A DNA stretch of 64,000 bases from Mycolicibacterium sp. HK-90 (GTDB lineage Bacteria; Actinomycetota; Actinomycetes; Mycobacteriales; Mycobacteriaceae), in NCBI RefSeq assembly GCF_030486405.1, contig NZ_CP129613.1:3224001-3288000 (forward strand), in the 5' to 3' direction. Of this stretch, positions 53,984 through 62,528 are shown piece after piece. The position numbers and the translations under genes are program-made. Positions within the stretch are counted from its first letter, which is position 1, and every line of letters begins with the position of its first letter. The notes under the pieces are model-generated. The model searched no databases, was not told where the DNA came from, and saw nothing but the letters and a program-made list of their open reading frames with translations.

Positions 53984-54012
53984 AGTGCGAACCATAACAG
54001 AAGTCAGTTATG
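53957..54012. promoter_or_regulatory. phyH promoter and TetR operator
   Basis: TTGACG (53957-53962), 18 bp, CATAGT (53981-53986) make a plus-strand promoter inside the start of the tetR gene. CATAAC-N8-GTTATG at 53993-54012 is a perfect palindrome located at the expected transcription start and just upstream of both genes. Confidence 0.65.
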
Positions 54013-54030
54013 TTTCGGGTAGGGGCAGCC

Positions 54031-54876
54031 ATGAGCACCGAAGTGACGTCGTTGACCGAATTGGCCGGTGACCTGGCGGGCACATACCGGCGAACCCCCA
54101 GCAGTGGCGAGCAGGTCGACCCAACGGTCGCCGAGGCCGATTTGGAGGCAGTGCTGCGCGACGGGTACGTGATCCTGCCCGACCTGCTCACCGCGGTCGA
54201 ACTCGACACGATCCGAGCGGATGTCGAGCCGCTGCTGGATCGCAAGGGCCGCAACGGATTCGAAGGCCGTACCACCCAGAGGGTGTACAGCGTGTTGAAC
54301 AAGACCCGTAGTTGCGATCGGATCGCCGACCATCCGCGCGTGCTGGCGCTGCTGGATCGGCTGTTGATGCCGAATTATCTGTTGTCGATGCTGCAGGCGA
54401 TCAACATCCTGCCTGGGGAGCAGGCCCAGTTCCTGCACACCGACGACGGCTTCTACCCGCTGCCCAGGCCGCGAAAAGCGTTGAGTGCGGCCACGATCTG
54501 GGCGATCGACGAGTTCACCGCAGAAAACGGCGCCACCGACATCGTCGCCGGTAGTCACGAGTGGGGCGACCGACTGCCCGAACCCGCCGAACGCGAACCG
54601 GTGGTGATGAGCGCCGGGTCGTGCGTGTTTTTCCTCGGGACCTTGTGGCACGGCGGCGGCGCCAACCGAACGGCGAACGCCCGGATGGCCGTGACCGCGC
54701 AGTATTGCGAACCGTGGCTGCGCCCGCAGGAGGCGTTCACCTTGTCGATGACCCGCGACACGGTGCGCGTCGTGTCCGAGGACATCCGCCGCATGCTCGG
54801 CTACAGCATCCATCCACCGTTCATCGGCCAGGTCGACGGCATGCACCCGAAACGACTGCTCGAACCGGACGGCTGA
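54031..54876 (+). CDS. Phytanoyl-CoA dioxygenase (PhyH)-family Fe(II)/2-oxoglutarate oxygenase
   Basis: 281 residues from ATG 54031, preceded by GGGGCAG. Iron ligands are H136 and D138 (FLHTDDGFYPLP) and H207 (LWHGGGANRT), with the 2-oxoglutarate Arg in the following ANRTANARM. The enzyme hydroxylates a lipid or small molecule; mycobacterial PhyH proteins have varied substrates. Expression is probably controlled by the divergent TetR protein. Ends next to the kinase gene end (tail to tail, no gap). Confidence 0.9.
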   Translation: MSTEVTSLTELAGDLAGTYRRTPSSGEQVDPTVAEADLEAVLRDGYVILPDLLTAVELDTIRADVEPLLDRKGRNGFEGRTTQRVYSVLNKTRSCDRIADHPRVLALLDRLLMPNYLLSMLQAINILPGEQAQFLHTDDGFYPLPRPRKALSAATIWAIDEFTAENGATDIVAGSHEWGDRLPEPAEREPVVMSAGSCVFFLGTLWHGGGANRTANARMAVTAQYCEPWLRPQEAFTLSMTRDTVRVVSEDIRRMLGYSIHPPFIGQVDGMHPKRLLEPDG

Positions 54877-56706
54877 TCAATCGGCCATGGCCCGCAGCGT
54901 GATCTCTGGGATGTTCGTGCGGCTCTGCCCATCGAGGTTGCCCAATTTCGAAATCCACACCAGCACATTGGGTGTTTCCGTCTGATTGTCGACGCGGATG
55001 GTGTTTTGGCCCGGCTGTAACGCCACGTTCGGGGTCAGCTCGGTGGTGTCGGCCAGGCTGTTCGGGTGGGCACTGTCGGCCGCACGAATCTGGACTTCTG
55101 TTCCGGTGCTGGGCACGTCGATCGCCACCTCGCTCAAAGCGGTCGGCGACGGGAGCTGAAGCATCAAGCCGACGCCTTGTTTGAAGGCCGGGAACGGCGC
55201 GGCATCTTGGTAGATGTCGGTGGGCCACGACGTGTCGGGATTGCCGTCGATGGCCAGGCTCGCCTGATCCGGATGGTCTGGTGAGCCGCCGGGGGAGAAC
55301 ACCGTCGCACTCTCGGGCTTCACGATCGGCCCCGGAGTGGTGCTGTGCTCCGACGACGAGCCCAAACCGCGGATGAGAATGACGGACGTCGTAACGATCA
55401 TCGCGACCACGGCCAGAACCAACACGATGCGCACCGGACGCGACGTCAGTGCACGGCGGCGGTTACCTGGCTTCACTTCGAACGAGTTGCGGCGGCGGCG
55501 TCCGCGGGTACCGGCCGAATGATTGACCACCGAGTCGGCGAACAGCGTTCGGTCGTCCCAGGGGCCACTGACCTCGACCACGTCTCCGTTGGAGAGTTCG
55601 CCCGTGATGGAGTTGCCACGGAGCTCGACCGGCACGACGGTGTGCGCTTCACCGGTCGACTCGTATCGCTCCACGCGGAACGTCAAGACCTCTTCCTCGC
55701 CGTCGGGCCCGGATGATGTCTTCTGCACGTCGCGCGCGGTCCCGAGGATCGTGAGCATGGCCAACCGCTTGGTCTCCGGTGAGCTGCTCCGCTCGCGGAT
55801 ATCAGGGATCTCCAGCGGGGCGGTGTGGGCACCGGTACCAGGCGCAACCGGCTGGGGCGCGGTCGACGCATCCGTGCTCCCACCCAGCGCCCGGGCGAAG
55901 TCCAGGCACCGCGCGTAGCGCTTGTCGGGTTGCTTGGCCAGCGCCTTCGCCATCACGGCATCCAGATGGGCGAGGTCGCGGCGACGCTCGGACAGCCGGG
56001 GCGGTGGCGCATAGAGGTGGTTGCCGGCCTGGACGATGCGATTGGTGTCGTCGAAGACAGGCGAGCCGGTCAACAGATGGAACGCGGTCGCCGCCAGGGC
56101 GTACTGGTCTGCCCGGCCATCGAGCGACTTACCGGTGAGCTGCTCGGGCGCGACATACGCGACGGTACCGATGGCCACGTCGGTCTCCGTGAGGCCATTC
56201 GCGTCGTCGGCTTCTCGGGCGATGCCGAAATCGGTGAGCAATATGCGTCGCCGGGCACTTCCCGACGGCGTGGTGACCAGGATGTTCGCCGGTTTCACGT
56301 CGCGGTGCAGCAGGTTCCGTTCATGCGCGACGTCGAGCGCTTCGGCGACTGCCGTGACGATCTCCACCACATCCGGCAGGGGCATCCCAGCGGGGTGCTG
56401 CTCGATCAAGTGCTTGGCGTCGGTGCCCTCGACGTAGTCCATCGAGATCCACAGCCGGCCGTCGAACTCGCCCCGGTCGTGCACCCCGACGATGTGCGGA
56501 TGCCACAACGATGCGGCCAACTCCGCCTCTCGGTTGAACCGGGCGCGGAACTCCTCATCGCGCGTGGTGCTCACCGAAAGGATCTTGAGTGCGTCCAGAC
56601 GGGGAAGGCGAGGATGCTGGGCCAGGTAGACCTCGCCCATTCCGCCGGCGCCCAGGAGCCGCTGAATGGTGTACCCGGCAAAGACGTCACCGGCATTGAA
56701 CGGCAT
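54877..56706 (-). CDS. Serine/threonine protein kinase with OB-like and discoidin-like domains
   Basis: 609 residues. Kinase domain 10-275: Gly loop [13 protein letters not shown], Lys41 (ALKIL), HRDVKPAN with Asp136, DFG with Asp159, [11 protein letters not shown] in the activation segment (with Thr-Glu-Thr before it). After a Pro-rich linker, residues about 310-395 form a beta-rich domain that looks OB-like ([15 protein letters not shown] ... [19 protein letters not shown]). One transmembrane helix at about 430-450. The outer part (480-609) resembles an F5/8 discoidin-type domain ([18 protein letters not shown] ... [20 protein letters not shown]), as in mycobacterial MviN, which points to sugar or wall binding as the signal. 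Confidence 0.9.
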   Translation of the reverse strand: MPFNAGDVFAGYTIQRLLGAGGMGEVYLAQHPRLPRLDALKILSVSTTRDEEFRARFNREAELAASLWHPHIVGVHDRGEFDGRLWISMDYVEGTDAKHLIEQHPAGMPLPDVVEIVTAVAEALDVAHERNLLHRDVKPANILVTTPSGSARRRILLTDFGIAREADDANGLTETDVAIGTVAYVAPEQLTGKSLDGRADQYALAATAFHLLTGSPVFDDTNRIVQAGNHLYAPPPRLSERRRDLAHLDAVMAKALAKQPDKRYARCLDFARALGGSTDASTAPQPVAPGTGAHTAPLEIPDIRERSSSPETKRLAMLTILGTARDVQKTSSGPDGEEEVLTFRVERYESTGEAHTVVPVELRGNSITGELSNGDVVEVSGPWDDRTLFADSVVNHSAGTRGRRRRNSFEVKPGNRRRALTSRPVRIVLVLAVVAMIVTTSVILIRGLGSSSEHSTTPGPIVKPESATVFSPGGSPDHPDQASLAIDGNPDTSWPTDIYQDAAPFPAFKQGVGLMLQLPSPTALSEVAIDVPSTGTEVQIRAADSAHPNSLADTTELTPNVALQPGQNTIRVDNQTETPNVLVWISKLGNLDGQSRTNIPEITLRAMAD

Positions 56707-56952
56707 GTTCGAAGCCTACAAACCAGGGCAAATGGAGAGCGCGCAGGTGTTCGTCAGGGCTGCGACGTTCGAAACAGCATCAGCCGAGCCCGTCCCGGAA
56801 CCGGGTGAGACCCGTCTGCGTGCACGGGAACTCCGCACGCCTGCGAGTGGCAGCCGCGCATCTACACTTTGCGGCAGGGGTATCTGGAGTCGTCGAGCTC
56901 GCGCCGGGGCGTTGGTGGGTCAGGAGTTTCTGCATGATGCGAGTGGCACACG

Positions 56953-57720
56953 ATGTCGGAAAGTGGGGATGACGACGTGGGTACCGTTCCCACTGCCTCC
57001 AACGACAGTGCCGGCGAGGCGCATCCGATCCACGATGCGCGTTGGTCCGAACACAATTCCGCTCGGCGTGCACGTCTGGTCGAAGCCGCGGTGGCGTTGT
57101 TGGACGAGAAGCCCGTAGGCCGCGATGTGAGCGTCGAGGAGATCGCCAACCGGGCCGGTCTGGCCCGGTCGGTATTCTACCGGCAATTCGACAGCCGGGA
57201 CGTCTTCGACTGTCGTGTCAGGACATTCATTCTCGATCAGTGCTTCGAGATGTATGCGGCGAACCTGGATTTCTCGACGGGATCGATCGATGAGATCGTC
57301 ACCAGAACCGCCGGCTCCCTGCTCACCTGGCGGATCGACCACCCTGCCTGGTATGCGTTTCTCGGCACCGGCCCGACTGACTCCGACAATCCGGAGTTGG
57401 ACGCGGTACAGAGCCTCAGTCGCCGCTTCGAGACGCTCATCGACGCACGGCTGTCCGAAATCGCGCAGCTGGTCGGCGTCGATTACGAACCGTTGCGCAC
57501 GTTGCCGTTTGCCGTGGTGACCATGGTCGACGGTACCTTCACGCGATGGCTGTCGGATCCGTCGCCGGTGCGGAACAGGGCGCAGATCGTTCGTGACGTT
57601 GCCGACTACGCGTGGTACATGCTCGACGGCGCGGCTCGGCGCAGGGGATTGTGCGTGGACCGCGACCGAACGGTTGCAGAAGTGATCGACAGCGTGTCTG
57701 GTCCCGCAGCTTCGCAGTGA
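56953..57720 (+). CDS. TetR-family regulator
   Basis: 255 residues. An unusually long N-terminal extension of about 30 Asp/Glu/Ser/Thr-rich residues precedes the helix-turn-helix (SVEEIANRAGLARSVFYRQFDSRDVF, two parts). The ligand-binding domain is unassigned (PAWYAFLGTGPT). It stands upstream of an AurF-like diiron oxygenase on the same strand; the 267-bp gap has palindromes with ATGGGACA half-sites. The long gap suggests that the oxygenase has its own regulated promoter. Confidence 0.88.
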   Translation: MSESGDDDVGTVPTASNDSAGEAHPIHDARWSEHNSARRARLVEAAVALLDEKPVGRDVSVEEIANRAGLARSVFYRQFDSRDVFDCRVRTFILDQCFEMYAANLDFSTGSIDEIVTRTAGSLLTWRIDHPAWYAFLGTGPTDSDNPELDAVQSLSRRFETLIDARLSEIAQLVGVDYEPLRTLPFAVVTMVDGTFTRWLSDPSPVRNRAQIVRDVADYAWYMLDGAARRRGLCVDRDRTVAEVIDSVSGPAASQ

Positions 57721-57884
57721 CTTGTCCCATCTGAGGTCGCACCTCGTTTCGTCTGCAGAGTGCGCCGACCTCGAGACGCATTGCGCCCGGCGCGGATTGG
57801 CTGTCGTCCCGATCTGGACGGGCCCCGGCCGAACGCCGCCATCAACTGACGCCTGGCCGCCAGGTTGCCGTCTGGCGGCCACCC

Positions 57885-57942
57885 TTGACAGCCGTATGGG
57901 ACAGGGTGTCTCATACAATTAACGAATGGGACTCGTTGTCCC
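57885..57942 (+). promoter_or_regulatory. Operator-rich promoter upstream of the diiron oxygenase
   Basis: TATGGGACA-GGG-TGTCTCATA at 57895-57915 is a 21-bp palindrome with one mismatched pair. GGGAC-TCGTT-GTCCC at 57928-57942 is a second. A lone half-site TGTCCCAT lies at 57723-57730. TTGACA (57885-57890) and TACAAT (57914-57919) flank the first palindrome with a 23-bp spacing, too long for a usual promoter, so the exact -10 is unclear. The rest of the 267-bp gap (57721-57987) shows nothing else. Confidence 0.6.
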
Positions 57943-57987
57943 GATAAATGGGCCCGGGGTGCTCAACTGCCGAGGAGAAGCGACGTC

Positions 57988-59004
57988 ATGGCATTAACGA
58001 AGGCGGTCCGTCGGTGGCGGGACGGAATGCAGGTCAGCGACGACGCGGACTACTGCGCGAGGTTGGAGACCCTCTCCGAGGGATCGGTCCGCCGCAACTT
58101 CAATCCGTATCTGGACATCCCGTGGGACTCGCCAGAGTTCAAGGTGACCGCGAACGACCCGCGCTGGGTGCTGGCGGAGGACAGTGACCCCATCGGGATG
58201 AGCCCGTGGTACCAGGCGCAGCCGCTGGAGAAGCAGATCGCGATCGGCATGTGGCGTCAGGCCAATGTCGCCAAGGCCGGCCTGCAATTCGAGAACATGC
58301 TGATCCGAGGAATCCTGAACTACACGTTCTGGGTGCCCAACGGCAGCCCCGAATACCGGTACTGCCTGCACGAGGCGGTGGAGGAGTGCAACCACACCCT
58401 GATGTTCCAGGAGATGGTGAATCACGCCGGCGTGGATGTCCCAGGGCTGGTGCGGTGGCTCCGATGGATGCACTGGCTGCCGCCGCTGTTCGCGAGCCCG
58501 ATGCCCGTGTTCTTCTTCATGATGGTGCTGTGCGGCGAGGAGCCGATCGACCACATGCAGAAATCCATCCTGCGCGAGGGTAAACCGATACACCCCGTCA
58601 TGGAACGCGTGATGGCGATCCACGTCGCCGAGGAAGCCCGGCACATCTCGTTTGCCCATGAATTCCTGCGCCGCCGGATTCCGGAGATGCGGCGGCTCAA
58701 CCGATTCGGGCTGTCGATCATCTATCCGCTCAGCTTCCGTCTCGCGGCTTCCCTCATCGCCAAGCCTCCGCGCTCGTTCTGGCGCGAGTTCGAGATCCCG
58801 CGATCGGTGAAGAAGGAGATCTACTGGCGGGCACCCGAATCCAGGGCGATGCTCAGGGAGATCTACGGCGATGTGCGGATGCTCGCCGTCGATACGGGCC
58901 TAATGAACCCGATCGCCAAGATCTTGTGGCGGATTCTGCGCATCGACGGTCCGGCGTCGCGTTACCGGAGCGAACCTGTGCGCCAAGCTGTCGGTGCGGC
59001 TTGA
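57988..59004 (+). CDS. AurF-type diiron oxygenase (p-aminobenzoate N-oxygenase-like)
   Basis: 338 residues. The diiron ligands are two helix pairs: E102 (GLQFENML) with the E-x-x-H block EAVEECNHTLMF (E133, H136), and later HVAEEARHISFAHEF (E216, H219) with an extra His/Glu typical of the AurF group. AurF oxidises an aryl amine to nitro; other members act on fatty or amine substrates. Mycobacterial members are poorly characterised. The upstream TetR gene and palindromic operators suggest induction by a small substrate. Confidence 0.88.
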   Translation: MALTKAVRRWRDGMQVSDDADYCARLETLSEGSVRRNFNPYLDIPWDSPEFKVTANDPRWVLAEDSDPIGMSPWYQAQPLEKQIAIGMWRQANVAKAGLQFENMLIRGILNYTFWVPNGSPEYRYCLHEAVEECNHTLMFQEMVNHAGVDVPGLVRWLRWMHWLPPLFASPMPVFFFMMVLCGEEPIDHMQKSILREGKPIHPVMERVMAIHVAEEARHISFAHEFLRRRIPEMRRLNRFGLSIIYPLSFRLAASLIAKPPRSFWREFEIPRSVKKEIYWRAPESRAMLREIYGDVRMLAVDTGLMNPIAKILWRILRIDGPASRYRSEPVRQAVGAA

Positions 59005-59081
59005 GCGCTCTCGGCCAAACCCCTTCCCGCACAAGCTGAAGCCACGCAGTATCGTCCCTCGGCTGACCGCGGAATCGAGTC

Positions 59082-60326
59082 TCAGCGCCGTGCGTCGAGC
59101 ATCAGATACTGCGACGCGGTGCGTTGGGCGACGTCGAGTTTCTGTCGGGAGAAGACGCGGAAGGCATAGCGGCCGGCGCTGGCGACGCACTGAAACATCT
59201 TGTTTTCGGGCCCGCCGCGACCGGTCGTGCCGTCATAGCACCGGGATTGGGGCAGTCCGGAGACCGGCGGTATGGGTTTGAATTCCGTGTCGTCGTCCGC
59301 GTCTTCGACGAGAACCTCGGTGAAGCGGCGCGCCGATGCAGCATCTTTGGTCTGGTACACGACGGTCGCTCCCCGTACCACGGTGTCCACGCCGGTCTCG
59401 GTGTAGAGCTCGCCCATGGAGCCGGTGGTGCCCTCATAGGCTAATCCGCCCTGTGGACCATAGACGCCGTGGGTGAAGTCTTTGGCGTCGCTTTCCTGAC
59501 GCAACGTCGCGGCGTAGATGCCGGTGGGGTCGAGTGGAAGTTCACCCAACTTCGCGGGATCCGTCGGAGTGAACCCGTCGATGCGTGGCGCCTGCAGATC
59601 CAGTGTTGCGGCGACGAGATCGGCGGCAGCGGTCAGTGATTCCTGCGAATTGACGAACTGGTACAGAACGTACGGGCCGTGCGCGGTGTAGCTCTCGACG
59701 TAATACGCGCCGTCGTCCGCATCGAATGTGGTGCCCAACGCCGCGGGGTGGCGGGGGATCGGGAGCGGGGTGCGGGATCCGCGTGGGGCCGGCACGGCGG
59801 CCATCTGGTGGGCGGCGTCGGCCGCGGTCTGGCCGTCCGGGAAGCGGGCGATCATCACCGTCATGGCCTTCGTGGGGCCGAATCGCTGCGCGGCGAACCC
59901 GGCCACGTAATCGTGCGATTCAAGGATCCGTTGAGTGTCACTGGTGACGAATCCGTCGACGAGCGCGGCCGTCGGCAGGGGTAAGGCAGTACCCAGACCG
60001 TTGAGGTTGCCCTGGGTCGTGATGGATGTGTCGACATCGCCGGGCAGAACGAGGAACTCCGCCATGCGCTGTGACTCCACAACGTGACCCCGGCCGCCTG
60101 CGGCCCCCAGTGGGTCGACGGGTTTGGTGGGGTAGTTGCCCGGGTCGAGCAGGGCAACTATGGCCCCGTCACTGTTCGCCGTCAGGGCCGGGTCACGCAC
60201 GGCGTGCCCATCCTCCCCGGCTTGCCTGACGGTCGCCAGTATCGCAGAGGTATCGACGCTGCGAACGCGCCAATGTTGCGCCCGATACCGGACGGCCTTG
60301 GGCAGGGGCACCGCACCTTTTGGCAA
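59082..60326 (-). CDS. Mycobacterial lipoprotein-family protein (DUF7373-like) lacking a signal peptide
   Basis: 414 residues from ATG 60326. The body matches a mycobacterial/nocardial lipoprotein-type family: LDPGNYPTKPVDPLG, a middle stretch FPDGQTAADAAHQM, and a C-terminal region NKMFQCVASAGRYAF and QYLMLDARR. Normal members begin with a signal peptide and lipobox; here the N-terminus (MPKGAVPLPKAVRYRAQHWR) is basic and has none. Upstream DNA is AT-rich. It may be a truncated or recombined copy, or the true start may differ. Family assignment is from memory. Confidence 0.6.
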   Translation of the reverse strand: MPKGAVPLPKAVRYRAQHWRVRSVDTSAILATVRQAGEDGHAVRDPALTANSDGAIVALLDPGNYPTKPVDPLGAAGGRGHVVESQRMAEFLVLPGDVDTSITTQGNLNGLGTALPLPTAALVDGFVTSDTQRILESHDYVAGFAAQRFGPTKAMTVMIARFPDGQTAADAAHQMAAVPAPRGSRTPLPIPRHPAALGTTFDADDGAYYVESYTAHGPYVLYQFVNSQESLTAAADLVAATLDLQAPRIDGFTPTDPAKLGELPLDPTGIYAATLRQESDAKDFTHGVYGPQGGLAYEGTTGSMGELYTETGVDTVVRGATVVYQTKDAASARRFTEVLVEDADDDTEFKPIPPVSGLPQSRCYDGTTGRGGPENKMFQCVASAGRYAFRVFSRQKLDVAQRTASQYLMLDARR

Positions 60327-60466
60327 ATGCGTCTGAAATCCATATGAATCGGCGATGCGTTTCCTATGAGGTTAGTTATGCGTCACCTATGAATACCTGG
60401 CGATATATACAAACATGACTAAACTCGATAGAAATTGTGCACGGAATTCGAGTGCGCTGAAGGAAA

Positions 60467-60802
60467 ATGGGAAAGGGAATCAAATTGTCGAGCGGCAGGG
60501 TCGCTGGGAGCGTTGTCGTTGCCTGCGCTGCGGCTGTATTGGGGTTGTGCACATCTGCGCCCGTGTCGGCCGCGCCGACGGGGCAGACGTCAGCGCAAGC
60601 GACAATCAGCCAGCTTGAGGCCCAGGGATTTCGGGTGATCGTCAACAAAGTCGGCAACGCATCGATGGATCAGTGCACGGTCACCGCTGTGCGGCAGGGC
60701 ACTGACGTCAAACACTCGTGGGTGCAGCGCGGTCCAACCGGCAGAGTGAACAACCTCGTGCGGTATACCACCGCGTACGTCGATCTGATGTGTAACCGCT
60801 GA
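60467..60802 (+). CDS. Small secreted protein
   Basis: 111 residues from ATG 60467, after a GAAGGA ribosome site. Signal peptide at 1-36 (AGSVVVACAAAVLGLCTSAP, cleavage at SAA). The mature part of about 75 residues has two cysteines (DQCTV and LMCNR end) and ends in RYTTAYVDLMCNR. This is the pattern of small mycobacterial exported proteins of unknown role. Flanked on both sides by AT-rich DNA. Confidence 0.75.
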   Translation: MGKGIKLSSGRVAGSVVVACAAAVLGLCTSAPVSAAPTGQTSAQATISQLEAQGFRVIVNKVGNASMDQCTVTAVRQGTDVKHSWVQRGPTGRVNNLVRYTTAYVDLMCNR

Positions 60803-60888
60803 ATAATTCGGAGCGCGAATCGCCGCACCAATAATGCGTCGATTCATTTTTGATGAATTTGAATCTGTCTCCGAGAGGAGGATCACCT

Positions 60889-61017
60889 ATGGCGGCCGGG
60901 CGGGTATTCCGCACCGACGTTATTCATTGGACAGTCCGCGAGATCGGCGGATGCTTGCAGCGGTTCGGCAGCCATGTCCACTCCGTCGGCCGCGCGCGGC
61001 GTTCGGTTGTCCGGTGA
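60889..61017 (+). CDS. Possible 42-residue micro-protein with strong ribosome site
   Basis: ATG at 60889 is preceded by GAGAGGAGGATCACCT, containing a near-ideal Shine-Dalgarno (AGGAGG at 60876-60881). It encodes 42 residues, basic at the end (VGRARRSVVR), with one Cys and two Trp/Phe-type aromatics (HWTVREIGGCLQRFG). It stops 1 base before the stop codon of the converging MerR gene. Upstream DNA is AT-rich (60803-60870), as for a promoter. No family known. Confidence 0.45.
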   Translation: MAAGRVFRTDVIHWTVREIGGCLQRFGSHVHSVGRARRSVVR

Positions 61018-61785
61018 TCATTGCATCCGTCGCTCGGCGTAAGCGAGCATCGCTTCGCGCAGGTACTCGGCCAACCGGGGATCCTGGGCATCGTAGTGGG
61101 AGCGTAGATCTGAAGGTTGCCGTAACGCCTCGGCCAAGGCGATGTAGCTGGCCTTGTCGGGACTCCACAGCTTGCGCTGCACGGCCAGATCGTCGTCGAG
61201 AACCGCGAATGTCCGCGCGTCGTCGGCAGCCACACCGTCGCGCAGCAGCACCAGCATGCGTCGGGTCAGATCGGCACCCTCGGCGTTGAAATCCTCGAAG
61301 TCCTGTTCGGACCTTCCGGCGATGTTCCGCTTGATCTCCGATATTTCGGGTTGCTCTGTACTGCCGGTGCTTTCGACACGGCGAGCTTCCAGTTCATCGA
61401 GGTACGCGCGACTCATTTCGAAACCTTCGAAGATGTGCTCTGCGGGCATGTCGGTTCCCTCCTCCAGGTGTTTGATGGTGGCGGCCACCGTGGCCGCCAG
61501 GCGGTCCAACCGGCCTCGTTCGGCAAGAAGCCTGTGGTGATGCTGACGCAATGCGTCGATCGGATCATGTTGTGCGTCAACCACTTTTCCGATCGTCTCC
61601 AGATCCAGCCCGAGCTCGCGGAGCAACAGAATCTGCTGCAGCCTCAGCAACTGCTCCCGCTCGTAATAGCGGTATCCGTTGGCACCGACACGAGCCGGCG
61701 GCAACAGCCCAATCTCGTCGTAGTAGCGCAGCGTCCGAGCCGTCACGCCCGATACCCGCGCTGCTTGCTGGATCGACCAACTCAC
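61018..61785 (-). CDS. MerR-family regulator with TipAS-like domain
   Basis: 255 residues. N-terminal MerR helix-turn-helix (SIQQAARVSGVTARTLRYYDEIGLLPP, 4-30, in two stretches), coiled coil (60-110), then a TipAS-like antibiotic-binding domain (FEGFEMSRAYLDELEARR ... LAVQRKLWSPDKASYIALAEALRQPSDLRSHY, in pieces) ending in EYLREAMLAYAERR. TipA proteins bind thiopeptides and activate multidrug genes; the target genes here are not obvious. Divergent from the phage-spike-like gene (179-bp gap). Confidence 0.92.
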   Translation of the reverse strand: MSWSIQQAARVSGVTARTLRYYDEIGLLPPARVGANGYRYYEREQLLRLQQILLLRELGLDLETIGKVVDAQHDPIDALRQHHHRLLAERGRLDRLAATVAATIKHLEEGTDMPAEHIFEGFEMSRAYLDELEARRVESTGSTEQPEISEIKRNIAGRSEQDFEDFNAEGADLTRRMLVLLRDGVAADDARTFAVLDDDLAVQRKLWSPDKASYIALAEALRQPSDLRSHYDAQDPRLAEYLREAMLAYAERRMQ

Positions 61786-61964
61786 CGAACTGCACCTCTC
61801 TCTCGACCGCCACCATCAACGCTAGAAGTTGCCGCAACGAGAAGGTCAAGACCGTAGGAGCACGCATCCTGTCAACATCCGAACAACGATGTCGAGATCG
61901 GTCAACAGTGCGGATTCGAGGGAAGACTCGGCTTGTCGGTGCCGCAGCGGCGATCATCGATGAC

Positions 61965-62477
61965 ATGAGCAACGAGAAGCTATACGGGGTCTACCGTGGC
62001 CTCGTCGCGGGGAATGTCGATCCCGAGATGGCCGGGAGGGTCTCGGTCGCGTTGCCGGCCGATGCCGGCGGCGGGACACTGTGGGCGCCCGTGGCCCGAC
62101 CCGTCGCGAGCATCGCGGACGAAGTGCCGGAGGTCGGGGCGGAGGTCCTCGTCGCGTTCGAAGCGGGCGACCCCGACCGCCCATTCGTGATCGGTATGGT
62201 ACGGCACGATCCGCAGACGCCTGCCGTCCGGAACTTGAGGATGCGCAGTGGCTACGAGGTGGTGATCGACGAGCCCGGACAGCAACTGCGGCTGCTCCAT
62301 TCCAACGGAACTGAATGCGTGCTGGCGGACGATGGGACTCTGACGATCACCGCACCGGTGCTCAATATCCACACGGGAACAGCACGATTCGACGGCATCA
62401 TCATCTGCACGACCATGATCGCGACCACCGGCGTGATATCGCCGTCCTACACACCGGGCGTGGGCAACCTGATGTGA
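61965..62477 (+). CDS. Phage baseplate spike (gp5/VgrG OB-fold)-like protein
   Basis: 170 residues from ATG 61965. Residues 7-85 match the OB-fold of gp5/VgrG-type spike proteins: YGVYRGLVAGNVDPEMAGRVSV, WAPVARPVA, VPEVGAEVLVAFEAGDPDRP, FVIGMVRHD. After that come beta-strand repeats as in the spike shaft (SGYEVVIDEPGQQLRLLHSNG; DDGTLTITAPVLNIHTG) and a C-terminal SYTPGVGNLM. No signal peptide. In contractile injection systems and phages this is the tip of the tube. No sheath, tube, baseplate or AAA+ gene is nearby, so it is an orphan in this window. Confidence 0.82.
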   Translation: MSNEKLYGVYRGLVAGNVDPEMAGRVSVALPADAGGGTLWAPVARPVASIADEVPEVGAEVLVAFEAGDPDRPFVIGMVRHDPQTPAVRNLRMRSGYEVVIDEPGQQLRLLHSNGTECVLADDGTLTITAPVLNIHTGTARFDGIIICTTMIATTGVISPSYTPGVGNLM

Positions 62478-62528
62478 CGACCTTCGTCACCACCAGAGTC
62501 GCCTCATCCAGCCCTCGGCGGATTCCGG

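Noticed and set aside
57885..57919. TTGACA and TACAAT as a normal sigma-70-type promoter
   Set aside because: The spacing is 23 bp, outside the normal 16-19; kept only as part of an operator-rich region.
60876..60890. GGATCACCT as the 3' end of a 16S rRNA gene
   Set aside because: Only nine bases match the rRNA tail and no upstream rRNA sequence is present; it is explained as a strong ribosome site before a small reading frame.
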